Below, piece after piece: positions 17,225-24,708 of a stretch of 64,000 bases of DNA; positions within the stretch are counted from its first letter, which is position 1, and each line of letters opens with the position of its first letter. Location of the stretch: NCBI GenBank assembly GCA_001403755.1, contig CYUH01000014.1, positions 310,001 through 374,000 on the forward strand, read 5' to 3'. The notes beneath the pieces were generated by a model that made no database searches, had not been told where the DNA came from, and worked only from the letters and a program-made list of their open reading frames with translations. A program made the position numbers and the translations under genes. The DNA is from Chryseobacterium senegalense. GTDB lineage: Bacteria > Bacteroidota > Bacteroidia > Flavobacteriales > Weeksellaceae.

Positions 17225-17605
17225 TTAATTAAAATCCATAGTCAAAGGCACCCGCATCATATATCTCACGGTTATTCCTTCTATTTTTGCAGGAATCCAT
17301 TTAGTCTTGATTTTAGAAATAGCAAGCATAGCTTCCTTATTAAAAGATTCGTTTGTTCCTTCTGCTTTTACATTAGTTATAGTACCGTCGCGATCGATCA
17401 CAAATCTTAATTGACATGTTTCTACGCCTTTTCCTTTAACTTTTCTTGGCCTGAAATTCTCAGCTATTAACTGTCGGAAATGCGGAATGCCACCATCTGG
17501 AAATTCCGCCATTTGTTCATTAGTAACATATTGATCTTCTGAAACATTCTGTGCGAATATCAATGTTGAAGTTACAAGAAAGAAAAGCAAAAATATTTTT
17601 TTCAT
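17225..17605 (-). CDS. Periplasmic protein with a TonB C-terminal-like domain
   Basis: A 126-residue secreted protein. The signal peptide is about 1-19 (ending IFAQ), and a TonB-C-like fold (about 40-124) is recognised by CQLRFVIDRDGTITNVKAEG and SKIKTKWIPAKIEGITVRY. Unlike true TonB it has no retained N-terminal anchor and no Pro-rich spacer, so it probably does not span the periplasm as an energy transducer. Stand-alone TonB-C proteins are common in Bacteroidetes and their role is unclear. It starts 11 nt after the stop of the upstream ABC exporter gene and is likely co-transcribed with it. Confidence 0.75.
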   Translation of the reverse strand: MKKIFLLFFLVTSTLIFAQNVSEDQYVTNEQMAEFPDGGIPHFRQLIAENFRPRKVKGKGVETCQLRFVIDRDGTITNVKAEGTNESFNKEAMLAISKIKTKWIPAKIEGITVRYMMRVPLTMDFN

Positions 17606-17616
17606 AGCTCACTCTT

Positions 17617-19455
17617 TTACCCAAAATTCTGCAGTTCCACCAGTCTGCGGTACACATTATTATTGTTCATCAGCTCGTCGTGGGTTCCCTGTTCTACGAT
17701 AATTCCTCGTTCCATCACCACAATCCAGTCGGCTTTTTGAATGGTGGAGAGACGGTGAGCGATAACCAGCGAAGTTCGATTTTCCATCATTTTTTCCAAA
17801 GCATCTTGTACAAATCTTTCGCTTTCTGTGTCTAAAGCCGATGTTGCTTCGTCCAAAATCATGATTGGCGGATTTTTCAGCACAGCTCGTGCGATAGAAA
17901 CCCTTTGTTTCTGGCCGCCCGAAAGTTTGTTTCCATCGTCGCCGATGTTGGTGTAATATTTTTCCGGAAGATTTTCAATAAACTCATGAGCATTGGCAAT
18001 TTTCGCAGCTGCCATTACTTCCTCTTCTGTTGCATCAGGATTTCCCATCAAAATATTATTGAAAACCGAATCATTAAAGAGTACGGATTCCTGGGTTACC
18101 ATTCCGAGAAGATTTCGGTAATCGTCTAGTTTTAAGTCTTTGATGTTTACGCCGTCAACCAAAATTTCGCCTTCGGGAACGTCGTAAAATCTCGCCAAAA
18201 GATTTGCAATGGTGGTTTTTCCTGAGCCGGATTGTCCCACCAAAGCCACTGTTTTCCCTTTTGGAATCACGATGCTGAAATTCTTTAAGATCACATTGTC
18301 TTTATCGTAATAAAATCCAATATTTTTGAATTCAATTTTATCTTTTAACGTTGAAATAGCGACGGGATTTGCAATTTCTTCCACCTTTAAATCATAATCT
18401 AAAACTTCGGCAACCCTTTCTAAACTTGCCATTCCGCCCTGAATTGCAGAGATTGCGTTGGATAATTTTTTGGCAGGATCCAGGATCTGAAAGAAAACTC
18501 CGATAAATGCTAGAAAAGTAACTGGATCTTTATTGGTGCCGTTGATGATTTCTGTTCCGGCGAACCATGTGATAATCAAAATCGTGACTGAACCCAGAAA
18601 TTCGCTCATCGGTGAGGCTAATTCTCGTCGGCGGCTCATTCCGATCGCATATTTTTGCCAATTATCGGTTGTGGTATTGAAGCGGGTTTTTAGGATTTTA
18701 TCCGCATTAAAAATCTTAATTACTTTTGATGATTTTAAAGTTTCATCAACCAATGAAAACAAATTTCCAAGTTCCGACTGAGCGGAATGTGCTTGTCTTT
18801 TCAGGCTTTTTCCGACCCAAGAGATTAATCCGCCCATAATTGGGAATACGAGCAATGAAAATAAAGTGAGTTGTGGAGAAAGAATAAAAAGCGTGATTAA
18901 TGATGAAATAATCATAAAAGGAGCATTAAGCAAGTCGACCAAACTCCCCATGATTCCGCTTTCCACAGAACCGATGTCATTGGAAATTCTCGACATCATA
19001 TCGCCTTTTCTTTGTTCTGTAAAAAATGAAACCGGAAGTTTCAGGAATTTATCATACATCGAAGTACGAAGATCCTTGGTAATTCCTACTCTGTAATTCA
19101 CCAATAAAAAAGAGCCTAAATATCTGAATAAATTTCTCAGCAAAAATGCTACAGCAGTAATGCCACAAAGAACCGCCAGAACCTGAATTGCTCCATATTC
19201 ATTCACATTCATCTGGATTTTATAATATGCCAAATCTTTCGAATAACCGAAATAATCTGCAAATCTACCGCTGTAGATCGGCGGCGAAGAGGTATCGACT
19301 TCTTTGTCGAGTTTGAACAAAATTCTAAGGATCGGAAGCATCGTCACAATGGAAAAAATCTGCAAAAGCGAATACAGTAAATTAAAAAGGATACTTCCGA
19401 AAAGATATTTTTGATGAGGTTTTGCGAAAGAAAGAATGCGTTGTAGTGGTTTCAT
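17617..19455 (-). CDS. MsbA-like ABC exporter (fused permease and ATPase)
   Basis: A 612-residue half-transporter that works as a homodimer. A six-helix membrane domain (about 15-340) is followed by an ATPase (about 375-612) with Walker A GQSGSGKT (407-414), signature LSGGQKQR and Walker B IMILDEATSALD, then the H-loop IAHRLST. Closest architectural relatives are MsbA-type lipid flippases and multidrug exporters. In Gram-negatives a lipid A or phospholipid role is plausible but not shown by sequence. It heads a two-gene unit with the TonB-C-like protein. Confidence 0.9.
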   Translation of the reverse strand: MKPLQRILSFAKPHQKYLFGSILFNLLYSLLQIFSIVTMLPILRILFKLDKEVDTSSPPIYSGRFADYFGYSKDLAYYKIQMNVNEYGAIQVLAVLCGITAVAFLLRNLFRYLGSFLLVNYRVGITKDLRTSMYDKFLKLPVSFFTEQRKGDMMSRISNDIGSVESGIMGSLVDLLNAPFMIISSLITLFILSPQLTLFSLLVFPIMGGLISWVGKSLKRQAHSAQSELGNLFSLVDETLKSSKVIKIFNADKILKTRFNTTTDNWQKYAIGMSRRRELASPMSEFLGSVTILIITWFAGTEIINGTNKDPVTFLAFIGVFFQILDPAKKLSNAISAIQGGMASLERVAEVLDYDLKVEEIANPVAISTLKDKIEFKNIGFYYDKDNVILKNFSIVIPKGKTVALVGQSGSGKTTIANLLARFYDVPEGEILVDGVNIKDLKLDDYRNLLGMVTQESVLFNDSVFNNILMGNPDATEEEVMAAAKIANAHEFIENLPEKYYTNIGDDGNKLSGGQKQRVSIARAVLKNPPIMILDEATSALDTESERFVQDALEKMMENRTSLVIAHRLSTIQKADWIVVMERGIIVEQGTHDELMNNNNVYRRLVELQNFG

Positions 19456-19535
19456 TCAATGAAATTAAGGAGCGAAATTACGGAATTTTCAATTAGTTCA
19501 GATTTACTTCTTCGATTTACTTTGGAGTGATTCTA

Positions 19536-19568
19536 TTAAAAAAGAGATTTTCCCCGAATCTTTTTTAA
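19536..19568. terminator. AT-rich inverted repeat upstream of the ABC exporter
   Basis: 10-bp perfect inverted repeat (19536-19545 with 19559-19568) of mainly A/T bases in the 193-nt gap. It could be a weak terminator or a regulatory site. Confidence 0.3.
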
Positions 19569-19602
19569 TTAAGATAAAAATTTTCAAGCACTGGAATAAA
19601 AA

Positions 19603-19626
19603 AAACAGCTCCCGAAGGAACTGTTT
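19603..19626 (-). terminator. Terminator of the DUF4293 gene
   Basis: Stem 19603-19612 with 19617-19626 and one mismatch, loop CGAA, followed on the minus strand by a T-run. Confidence 0.6.
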
Positions 19627-19649
19627 CACTCAAAAAAATCGTTGTGAGT

Positions 19650-20039
19650 TTAGCGGAGTCTGTCTACAGATTTTACGAGCCTGTCGTCTTTTCGGATAAA
19701 AATATTTGCAATAAACAAACATATCACCGATAAAAACGGGAAAAACGGCTCAATACCTTTCTCAGGAAAATCAATTCCTCCAGATAAATTGAGTAGCCAA
19801 TACGCCAATAAACCGAGCAACAAAGCGTTTATAATAATGCTGATAAGGTTCAGCAGAATTTGTCTTTTGCGGTTTTTGTAGCTGAAAATGCTTAATAATC
19901 CTAACAAAACCAACGCTACACATGCAATAGTTAGGGCTGGAATGTCTCCGAAAAGTGAAAAATCTTGTCCGGTGAAGAACAAAAAAATTGCGCCCAAAAT
20001 CGCTAAAACTATCCAAACCGTTTGTATTCTTTGCAGCAT
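19650..20039 (-). CDS. DUF4293 membrane protein
   Basis: A 129-residue integral membrane protein with four predicted helices and a basic C-terminal tail (IRKDDRLVKSVDRLR). The start MLQRIQTVWIVLA is typical of the Bacteroidetes family DUF4293, function unknown. The frame extends 28 codons further, but that extension is unlike the family and crosses a -7 element at 20058-20065, so I start at 20039. It is divergent from rho. The same adjacency is, as I recall, common in Flavobacteriia, which may reflect a shared control region rather than a shared function. Confidence 0.82.
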   Translation of the reverse strand: MLQRIQTVWIVLAILGAIFLFFTGQDFSLFGDIPALTIACVALVLLGLLSIFSYKNRKRQILLNLISIIINALLLGLLAYWLLNLSGGIDFPEKGIEPFFPFLSVICLFIANIFIRKDDRLVKSVDRLR

Positions 20040-20057
20040 ATCGTTGAGAATGAGGTG

Positions 20058-20065
20058 CAAAAATA
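20058..20065 (-). promoter_or_regulatory. -7 element of the DUF4293 gene
   Basis: Minus-strand TATTTTTG, 19 nt before the ATG at 20039. Confidence 0.45.
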
Positions 20066-20075
20066 ATAATAATTT

Positions 20076-20106
20076 TTTGCATAAATAAAAAATTAATGTA
20101 GATTTG
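20076..20106 (+). promoter_or_regulatory. Promoter of rho
   Basis: TTTG (20076-20079), 19-nt spacer, TAGATTTG (20099-20106), an ideal Bacteroidetes promoter. The leader is about 80 nt, room for the autoregulation known for rho in other bacteria. Confidence 0.75.
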
Positions 20107-20193
20107 CAGTACAAATGCTTCAATAAGAAAAGCCGTCCGGCTTAAATTTCTTACTTACACCTACTTATAAAAATACTTTTTACATAACAATTT

Positions 20194-21966
20194 ATGTTTA
20201 ACATTGAAACGTTACGGTCGAAATCCGAATCGGAATTGACCAAAATCACGAAAGATTTAGGCGTTAAACTTGCTAGAAACAGCACTGATAATGATAAAAT
20301 CTTTGCGATCCTGGATTTTCAGGCTTCCAATACGAAAGTTGCAAAAGATTACTTCAACGCCACCGAACTCCCTATGACTACAGATGAAAATGCAACTCCT
20401 GCACCCAAAAAAGCGACCAGAAAACCTGCCGCGAAAAAGAAAACAGAAAAACCTGTAGAAGTTTCCCCAGAAAAACCATTGGAAAGTACAGAAGCTCCTG
20501 TTGCAGAAATTGCGACTGAAAAACCTGCACAAAATCCGTCAGCGGAAAAAGTTGAAGACCAGGAAGCTGAACTTCAAAAACCTCAGCAAAGGAAGAAAAG
20601 ACAGCGTGTAAATACCGCGAAAGAAGCAGCTCCTGCTGAAAGTGTAGCTGTAGAAGTCGTTCCCGAGGTGGAAGTAAAACAGGAACCGCAGAAAAATCAA
20701 AATTCCAATCAAAACGGGAATGGGAACAAAAATCCCAACCAAAATAAACCTCAGCATCCGAACCAAAAGAACCAGAACAAAAATCCTAACCAAAATCGAA
20801 ATCAGCAAATCACTGATCAGCAAGAGGAACAACCTAAAAAAGAATTCAATTTCGATGGTTTGGTGACCATTGAAGGCGTTTTAGAAATACTTCCGGATAA
20901 TTACGGTTTCCTTCGTTCCTCAGATTTTTCTTATATTTCTTCTCCCGATGACGTATATGTTTCGACCAACCAGATCAGAAATTATGGTTTGAAAACCGGA
21001 GATACCGTTCGTGGAATCGTTCGATTGCCGAAAGAAGGTGAGAAATATTTTTCTCTTTTAAAGCCAACGGAAGTGAATGGTCGCGATCTAGAATTCATCA
21101 AAGATCGTGTGGCGTTTGAGTTTCTAACTCCGCTTTTCCCTGAGGAAAAATTTAATTTAACAGGACAAAATTCTACGCTTTCAACCAGAATTGTCGATTT
21201 ATTTACTCCGATTGGTAAAGGCCAGCGCGCAATGATTGTGGCGCAACCAAAAACCGGTAAAACCATGTTGTTAAAAGATATTGCGAATTCGATTTCTGCC
21301 AATCATCCGGAAGCGTACATGATGATTTTACTGATCGATGAAAGACCGGAAGAGGTAACCGATATGGAAAGAAGTGTAAATGCAGAAGTTATTGCTTCTA
21401 CCTTTGATGAACCAGCGGATAAACATGTGAAGGTGGCAAATTTGGTTCTTTCTAAAGCACAAAGAATGGTAGAATGTGGCCATGATGTGGTGATTCTATT
21501 GGATTCGATTACGCGTCTGGCGAGAGCTTATAACACCGTGACGCCTGCTTCCGGGAAAATTCTTTCGGGTGGGGTTGATGCCAACGCGCTACATAAACCA
21601 AAAAGATTCTTCGGAGCAGCGAGAAACATCGAAGGAGGTGGATCTTTAACCATAATTGCCACTGCTTTGATTGATACGGGTTCTAAAATGGACGAAGTGA
21701 TTTTCGAAGAATTCAAAGGAACCGGAAATATGGAACTTCAACTCGATAGAAAAATTGCGAACAAGAGAATTTATCCGGCGATTGATTTGGTTTCATCCAG
21801 TACAAGACGAGATGATTTGCTTTTGGATGAAATTACGCAGCAACGCATGTGGATCCTGCGAAAATATCTTGCAGATATGAATCCGGTAGAAGCGATGGAA
21901 TTTGTAAGCAAAAACATTAAAGGAACTTTAAATAATGAAGAATTTCTGATGAGTATGAATAAATAA
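20194..21966 (+). CDS. rho: Transcription termination factor Rho with a long disordered insertion
   Basis: Hexameric RNA-dependent ATPase that ends transcription at unstructured C-rich RNA. It is 590 residues versus about 420 in E. coli. The extra length is an insertion (about 66-216) between the N-terminal helical domain and the RNA-binding cold-shock-like domain (about 220-295, [11 protein letters not shown]). The insertion begins Lys/Ala/Pro/Glu-rich and ends in an Asn/Gln-rich tract (about 166-205). The ATPase core is intact, with Walker A QPKTGKTM (about 351-358) and Walker [17 protein letters not shown]. In Bacteroides an analogous disordered Rho region drives condensation. A similar role here is inference. 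Confidence 0.97.
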   Translation: MFNIETLRSKSESELTKITKDLGVKLARNSTDNDKIFAILDFQASNTKVAKDYFNATELPMTTDENATPAPKKATRKPAAKKKTEKPVEVSPEKPLESTEAPVAEIATEKPAQNPSAEKVEDQEAELQKPQQRKKRQRVNTAKEAAPAESVAVEVVPEVEVKQEPQKNQNSNQNGNGNKNPNQNKPQHPNQKNQNKNPNQNRNQQITDQQEEQPKKEFNFDGLVTIEGVLEILPDNYGFLRSSDFSYISSPDDVYVSTNQIRNYGLKTGDTVRGIVRLPKEGEKYFSLLKPTEVNGRDLEFIKDRVAFEFLTPLFPEEKFNLTGQNSTLSTRIVDLFTPIGKGQRAMIVAQPKTGKTMLLKDIANSISANHPEAYMMILLIDERPEEVTDMERSVNAEVIASTFDEPADKHVKVANLVLSKAQRMVECGHDVVILLDSITRLARAYNTVTPASGKILSGGVDANALHKPKRFFGAARNIEGGGSLTIIATALIDTGSKMDEVIFEEFKGTGNMELQLDRKIANKRIYPAIDLVSSSTRRDDLLLDEITQQRMWILRKYLADMNPVEAMEFVSKNIKGTLNNEEFLMSMNK

Positions 21967-21986
21967 TTCACATCCTCTCATATTAT

Positions 21987-22012
21987 AAAAACCGTTCTAT
22001 TGAGCGGTTTTT
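21987..22012 (+). terminator. Terminator of rho
   Basis: 8-bp stem AAAAACCG (21987-21994) with CGGTTTTT (22005-22012), followed by further T-rich sequence. Confidence 0.7.
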
Positions 22013-22055
22013 TGTTTTTATCAATGTTAAAGATTTATTAAAGTAGATGCTCAAT

Positions 22056-22087
22056 TTTGCTTGTCGCTTAGATTATGATTAAATTTG
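22056..22087 (+). promoter_or_regulatory. Promoter of sodA
   Basis: TTTG (22056-22059), 20-nt spacer, TAAATTTG (22080-22087). The leader is about 22 nt. Confidence 0.7.
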
Positions 22088-22114
22088 GGTATTAACATTT
22101 AAATATAAAAAATT

Positions 22115-22711
22115 ATGGCATTCGAATTACCGAAATTAGGTTATGCTTACGATGCATTAGAACCTACTATAGATGCAAAGACAATGGAAATTCACCATAC
22201 AAAGCATCATCAAGCTTACATTGACAACTTGAACAAAGCGATTGAAGGAACTGATTTGGAAGGAAAATCAATTGAAGAGATTTGCAAAACAGGATCTGAT
22301 AAAGCGGCGGTAAGAAACAACGGAGGCGGTCACTATAACCATTCACTTTTCTGGGAAATTTTGACTCCTGGCGGAAGCAAAGAGCCGGTAGGAAACGTGA
22401 AAGCCGCAATTGAGGCGTACGGAGGTTTTGAAAAATTCAAAACAGATTTTTCAGAAGCAGCGAAAACAAGATTTGGTTCTGGTTGGGCTTGGTTATGCAA
22501 AAAAGAAGATGGCTCTGTAGCTGTTTGTTCTACTCCAAATCAGGATAACCCATTGATGCCGGTTTCAGATTGCGAGGGAACGCCGGTTTTAGGTTTGGAC
22601 GTTTGGGAACATGCATATTATTTAAATTACCAAAACAGAAGACCAGATTACGTTTCAGCTTTTTTTGATGTAGTAAATTGGGATAAAGTGGAGGAGAAAT
22701 TCAATAAATAA
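22115..22711 (+). CDS. sodA: Superoxide dismutase, Fe/Mn family (Mn-type signature)
   Basis: Converts superoxide to oxygen and peroxide. It is 198 residues with no signal peptide, so cytoplasmic. The metal ligands lie in the expected places: the first His in [12 protein letters not shown], the second in [10 protein letters not shown], and Asp and His in [22 protein letters not shown]. The GGHxNHSLFW form is typical of Mn-dependent members, whereas Fe enzymes usually have AQVWNH. Cambialistic activity cannot be excluded. It is monocistronic, with a consensus promoter and a strong terminator. Confidence 0.95.
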   Translation: MAFELPKLGYAYDALEPTIDAKTMEIHHTKHHQAYIDNLNKAIEGTDLEGKSIEEICKTGSDKAAVRNNGGGHYNHSLFWEILTPGGSKEPVGNVKAAIEAYGGFEKFKTDFSEAAKTRFGSGWAWLCKKEDGSVAVCSTPNQDNPLMPVSDCEGTPVLGLDVWEHAYYLNYQNRRPDYVSAFFDVVNWDKVEEKFNK

Positions 22712-22731
22712 TTTCACTTAAACAATCATAG

Positions 22732-22760
22732 AAAAGGTTCAGGAATTATCTGAACCTTTT
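22732..22760 (+). terminator. Strong terminator of sodA
   Basis: Perfect 11-bp stem (22732-22742 with 22750-22760), 7-nt loop, then a T-run extending to 22764. Confidence 0.85.
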
Positions 22761-22769
22761 TTTTGGAGT

Positions 22770-23186
22770 TTATCGGACGTCGGCTTGGCTTAAACCATTC
22801 ATTTTCAAGCCGTATTTCCACTGAACATACGCGAAAACCTGATAGAGTTTGTACTCGAATTTCAATCCGTAATTTTCCTGCGGATTATAATCGATGGAAG
22901 ATTCAATCACATTTCGGTATTTTCCGGAAAAGTAATAGGAATTCCATTCGGAGACCAAGAAAGTGTTTTTGTTCTTCAAATAACTTTCAGAATACATGTT
23001 CATCGGTTTAGCAATCGCCTTCAGGAAGTAATCGTATTGGGAATCCAAAACTTCGATGTCCCATTCTCCATCTTCGTTTTTTTCAGGTTTAATGGCGGTG
23101 TTTTCTTTATTGTCGGCGACTTTGTTCTGCGGGGAACAACTGACAGCCAAGAATAGGATCATTAAGAAAGAAACTAAAATTTCCAT
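22770..23186 (-). CDS. Conserved lipoprotein (DUF6146-like)
   Basis: A 138-residue predicted lipoprotein. The signal segment MEILVSFLMILFLAVSC has a lipobox with Cys at 17, followed by a flexible, charged linker to about residue 40. The folded domain contains WDIEVLDSQYDYFLKAIAKP, KNKNTFLVSEWNSYYFSGKY and a Tyr/Phe-rich C-terminus (YKLYQVFAYVQWKYGLK). It resembles a Bacteroidetes-specific lipoprotein family I believe is DUF6146, function unknown. It lies between the sodA terminator and the downstream hairpin of the secreted phosphatase/nuclease gene and is probably its own unit. Confidence 0.7.
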   Translation of the reverse strand: MEILVSFLMILFLAVSCSPQNKVADNKENTAIKPEKNEDGEWDIEVLDSQYDYFLKAIAKPMNMYSESYLKNKNTFLVSEWNSYYFSGKYRNVIESSIDYNPQENYGLKFEYKLYQVFAYVQWKYGLKMNGLSQADVR

Positions 23187-23218
23187 CGCATTATTTTGAG
23201 ATAAAGTTATGAAAAAAT

Positions 23219-23246
23219 AAAACCGGAGCTTATAAAAGTCCGGTTT
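23219..23246 (-). terminator. Terminator of the secreted nuclease/phosphatase gene
   Basis: 8-bp stem AAACCGGA (23220-23227) with TCCGGTTT (23239-23246), then a T-rich run on the minus strand. Confidence 0.7.
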
Positions 23247-23267
23247 TTATATTGATTTAAAAAAATC

Positions 23268-24470
23268 TTATTTAGCAGGTTTGTATTCTCTTTGGATGAC
23301 TGAAACGGCAGGGAAGTGGTCGCTATATCCACCTGTGAAGCGGTCTCCATCCCACGATCTTAGCGGATATCCTTTCCACTGTCCTTCGCTATTCACGAGG
23401 TAGGAAGGCGCGAAAATCTCAGCTTTGTAAACACTGTAAGTTGGGGAAAGCTTTTCGGTGGAGTAAAGGTTTTTTGAAACAATAATTTGGTCGAAAAGGT
23501 TTGGAGCATCGCGATATGCTAAAGATGCAACTCCCGCTTTGTAGTGTTTGTACATTAAATTATAGTACGGCGTTTTTTCCGAAAGCTGAGACGGATCTCC
23601 GACGGCTCCTAGAATTTTTTTCAAACTTGGGCTTACCGGATCATCATTGAAATCTCCCATTGCGAATAATTTTCTTTCCGCATCTTCAGCGAGGGTTTTG
23701 TCCATTTCATCTTTTAAAACTTTTGCCGCTGCAGCACGTCTTGGCATCGAAGCCGCCTCACCACCACTTCTTGACGGCCAGTGATTCATAAAGAAAGCTA
23801 CTTTCTCGCCATCCAGTAGGCCTTTTACTACGAGTACTCCTCTGGTATATGATCTTTTTCCTTCCTCATTAAAAATTTTAATGTCTTTTACATAGTGATC
23901 GGTTACTTTAAGTCTGTTTTTTTGGTAAATGATGGCTACGTCTATCCCTCTTGCATCATAAGAATTGTAATGCACAATTCCGTAATTACTTTTTGCTAAT
24001 AAAGGATGCGCAATAAGATCTTGTACCACTTGCCGGTTTTCCACCTCGATTAATCCTACGACTGCAGGGTTGTCGTTCGTATATTGGCGGCCAAGCTCTG
24101 AAATCACTTTTGCTTCGTTGGCGATTTTTTGGTTGTATTTTGCTGTATTCCAGTTTTTAGGACTGTTCACGGTGAAATCGGTTGCTAATATTTGGTGGCG
24201 GATTACTTTTTTGCCTACCAGCAATTCATCGCTCCATTCTCCCTTGTATTCTTCGGTAGTTTCAAGGTATTTTAAGGAATCAATAGGAACACTTCTGTGA
24301 AAAGCCGGGTTTTTGAAATCTTTGGTTCCATCGATGTAATCAGCGGAAGGAATTGTATCCCAAAGGTTTTCTACGTTCAGGAATGCCACTGTCGCTCTCT
24401 GTACATGTCTCTGTTGTGAGAAAAATAGCCCAAAACTCAAGACTGCGAATAAGATAAGATGTTTTTTCAT
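23268..24470 (-). CDS. Secreted endonuclease/exonuclease/phosphatase (EEP) family protein
   Basis: A 400-residue secreted protein. The signal peptide is about 1-18 (ending FFSQ). The DNase I-like metal-dependent core has FLNVENLWD (about 30-38), the metal Glu in LIEVENRQV, the catalytic NHWPSR, GDFNDDP, and the terminal SDHFPAV with catalytic His. Family members hydrolyse phosphodiesters of DNA or RNA, or phosphomonoesters of inositides or sphingolipids. The extended NVENLWDT start and the NHWPSRSGGEAAS insert resemble bacterial extracellular nuclease-like proteins. It is divergent from a TonB receptor and a DUF5689 lipoprotein, suggesting a joint scavenging role (inference). Confidence 0.85.
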   Translation of the reverse strand: MKKHLILFAVLSFGLFFSQQRHVQRATVAFLNVENLWDTIPSADYIDGTKDFKNPAFHRSVPIDSLKYLETTEEYKGEWSDELLVGKKVIRHQILATDFTVNSPKNWNTAKYNQKIANEAKVISELGRQYTNDNPAVVGLIEVENRQVVQDLIAHPLLAKSNYGIVHYNSYDARGIDVAIIYQKNRLKVTDHYVKDIKIFNEEGKRSYTRGVLVVKGLLDGEKVAFFMNHWPSRSGGEAASMPRRAAAAKVLKDEMDKTLAEDAERKLFAMGDFNDDPVSPSLKKILGAVGDPSQLSEKTPYYNLMYKHYKAGVASLAYRDAPNLFDQIIVSKNLYSTEKLSPTYSVYKAEIFAPSYLVNSEGQWKGYPLRSWDGDRFTGGYSDHFPAVSVIQREYKPAK

Positions 24471-24519
24471 TTGAAAATTTTAAGAGCGTAAAAATACTAA
24501 TAATTTCTAACTAAAAGCT

Positions 24520-24527
24520 CAAAAATA
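24520..24527 (-). promoter_or_regulatory. -7 element of the secreted EEP gene
   Basis: Minus-strand TATTTTTG, about 50 nt before the ATG. The -33 element is uncertain. Confidence 0.35.
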
Positions 24528-24652
24528 AATTGATTGAAAATGCAAGCTACGAACTTGGTCTTTACTGTTCATTTATAAGTATATTAAGAATTATTAACCG
24601 AAATTATTGCGAATAAAGTGTTAAAAATGTTTAACTTAACAAAAATTAAGTT

Positions 24653-24660
24653 TAAATTTG
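24653..24660 (+). promoter_or_regulatory. -7 element of the TonB receptor operon
   Basis: TAAATTTG, 48 nt before the ATG. No TTTG at the usual upstream distance. Confidence 0.45.
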
Positions 24661-24708
24661 TTGCCCCTTAAAAAACTTTTATCAATAGGGAAAAATAAAT
24701 AATTTGTT

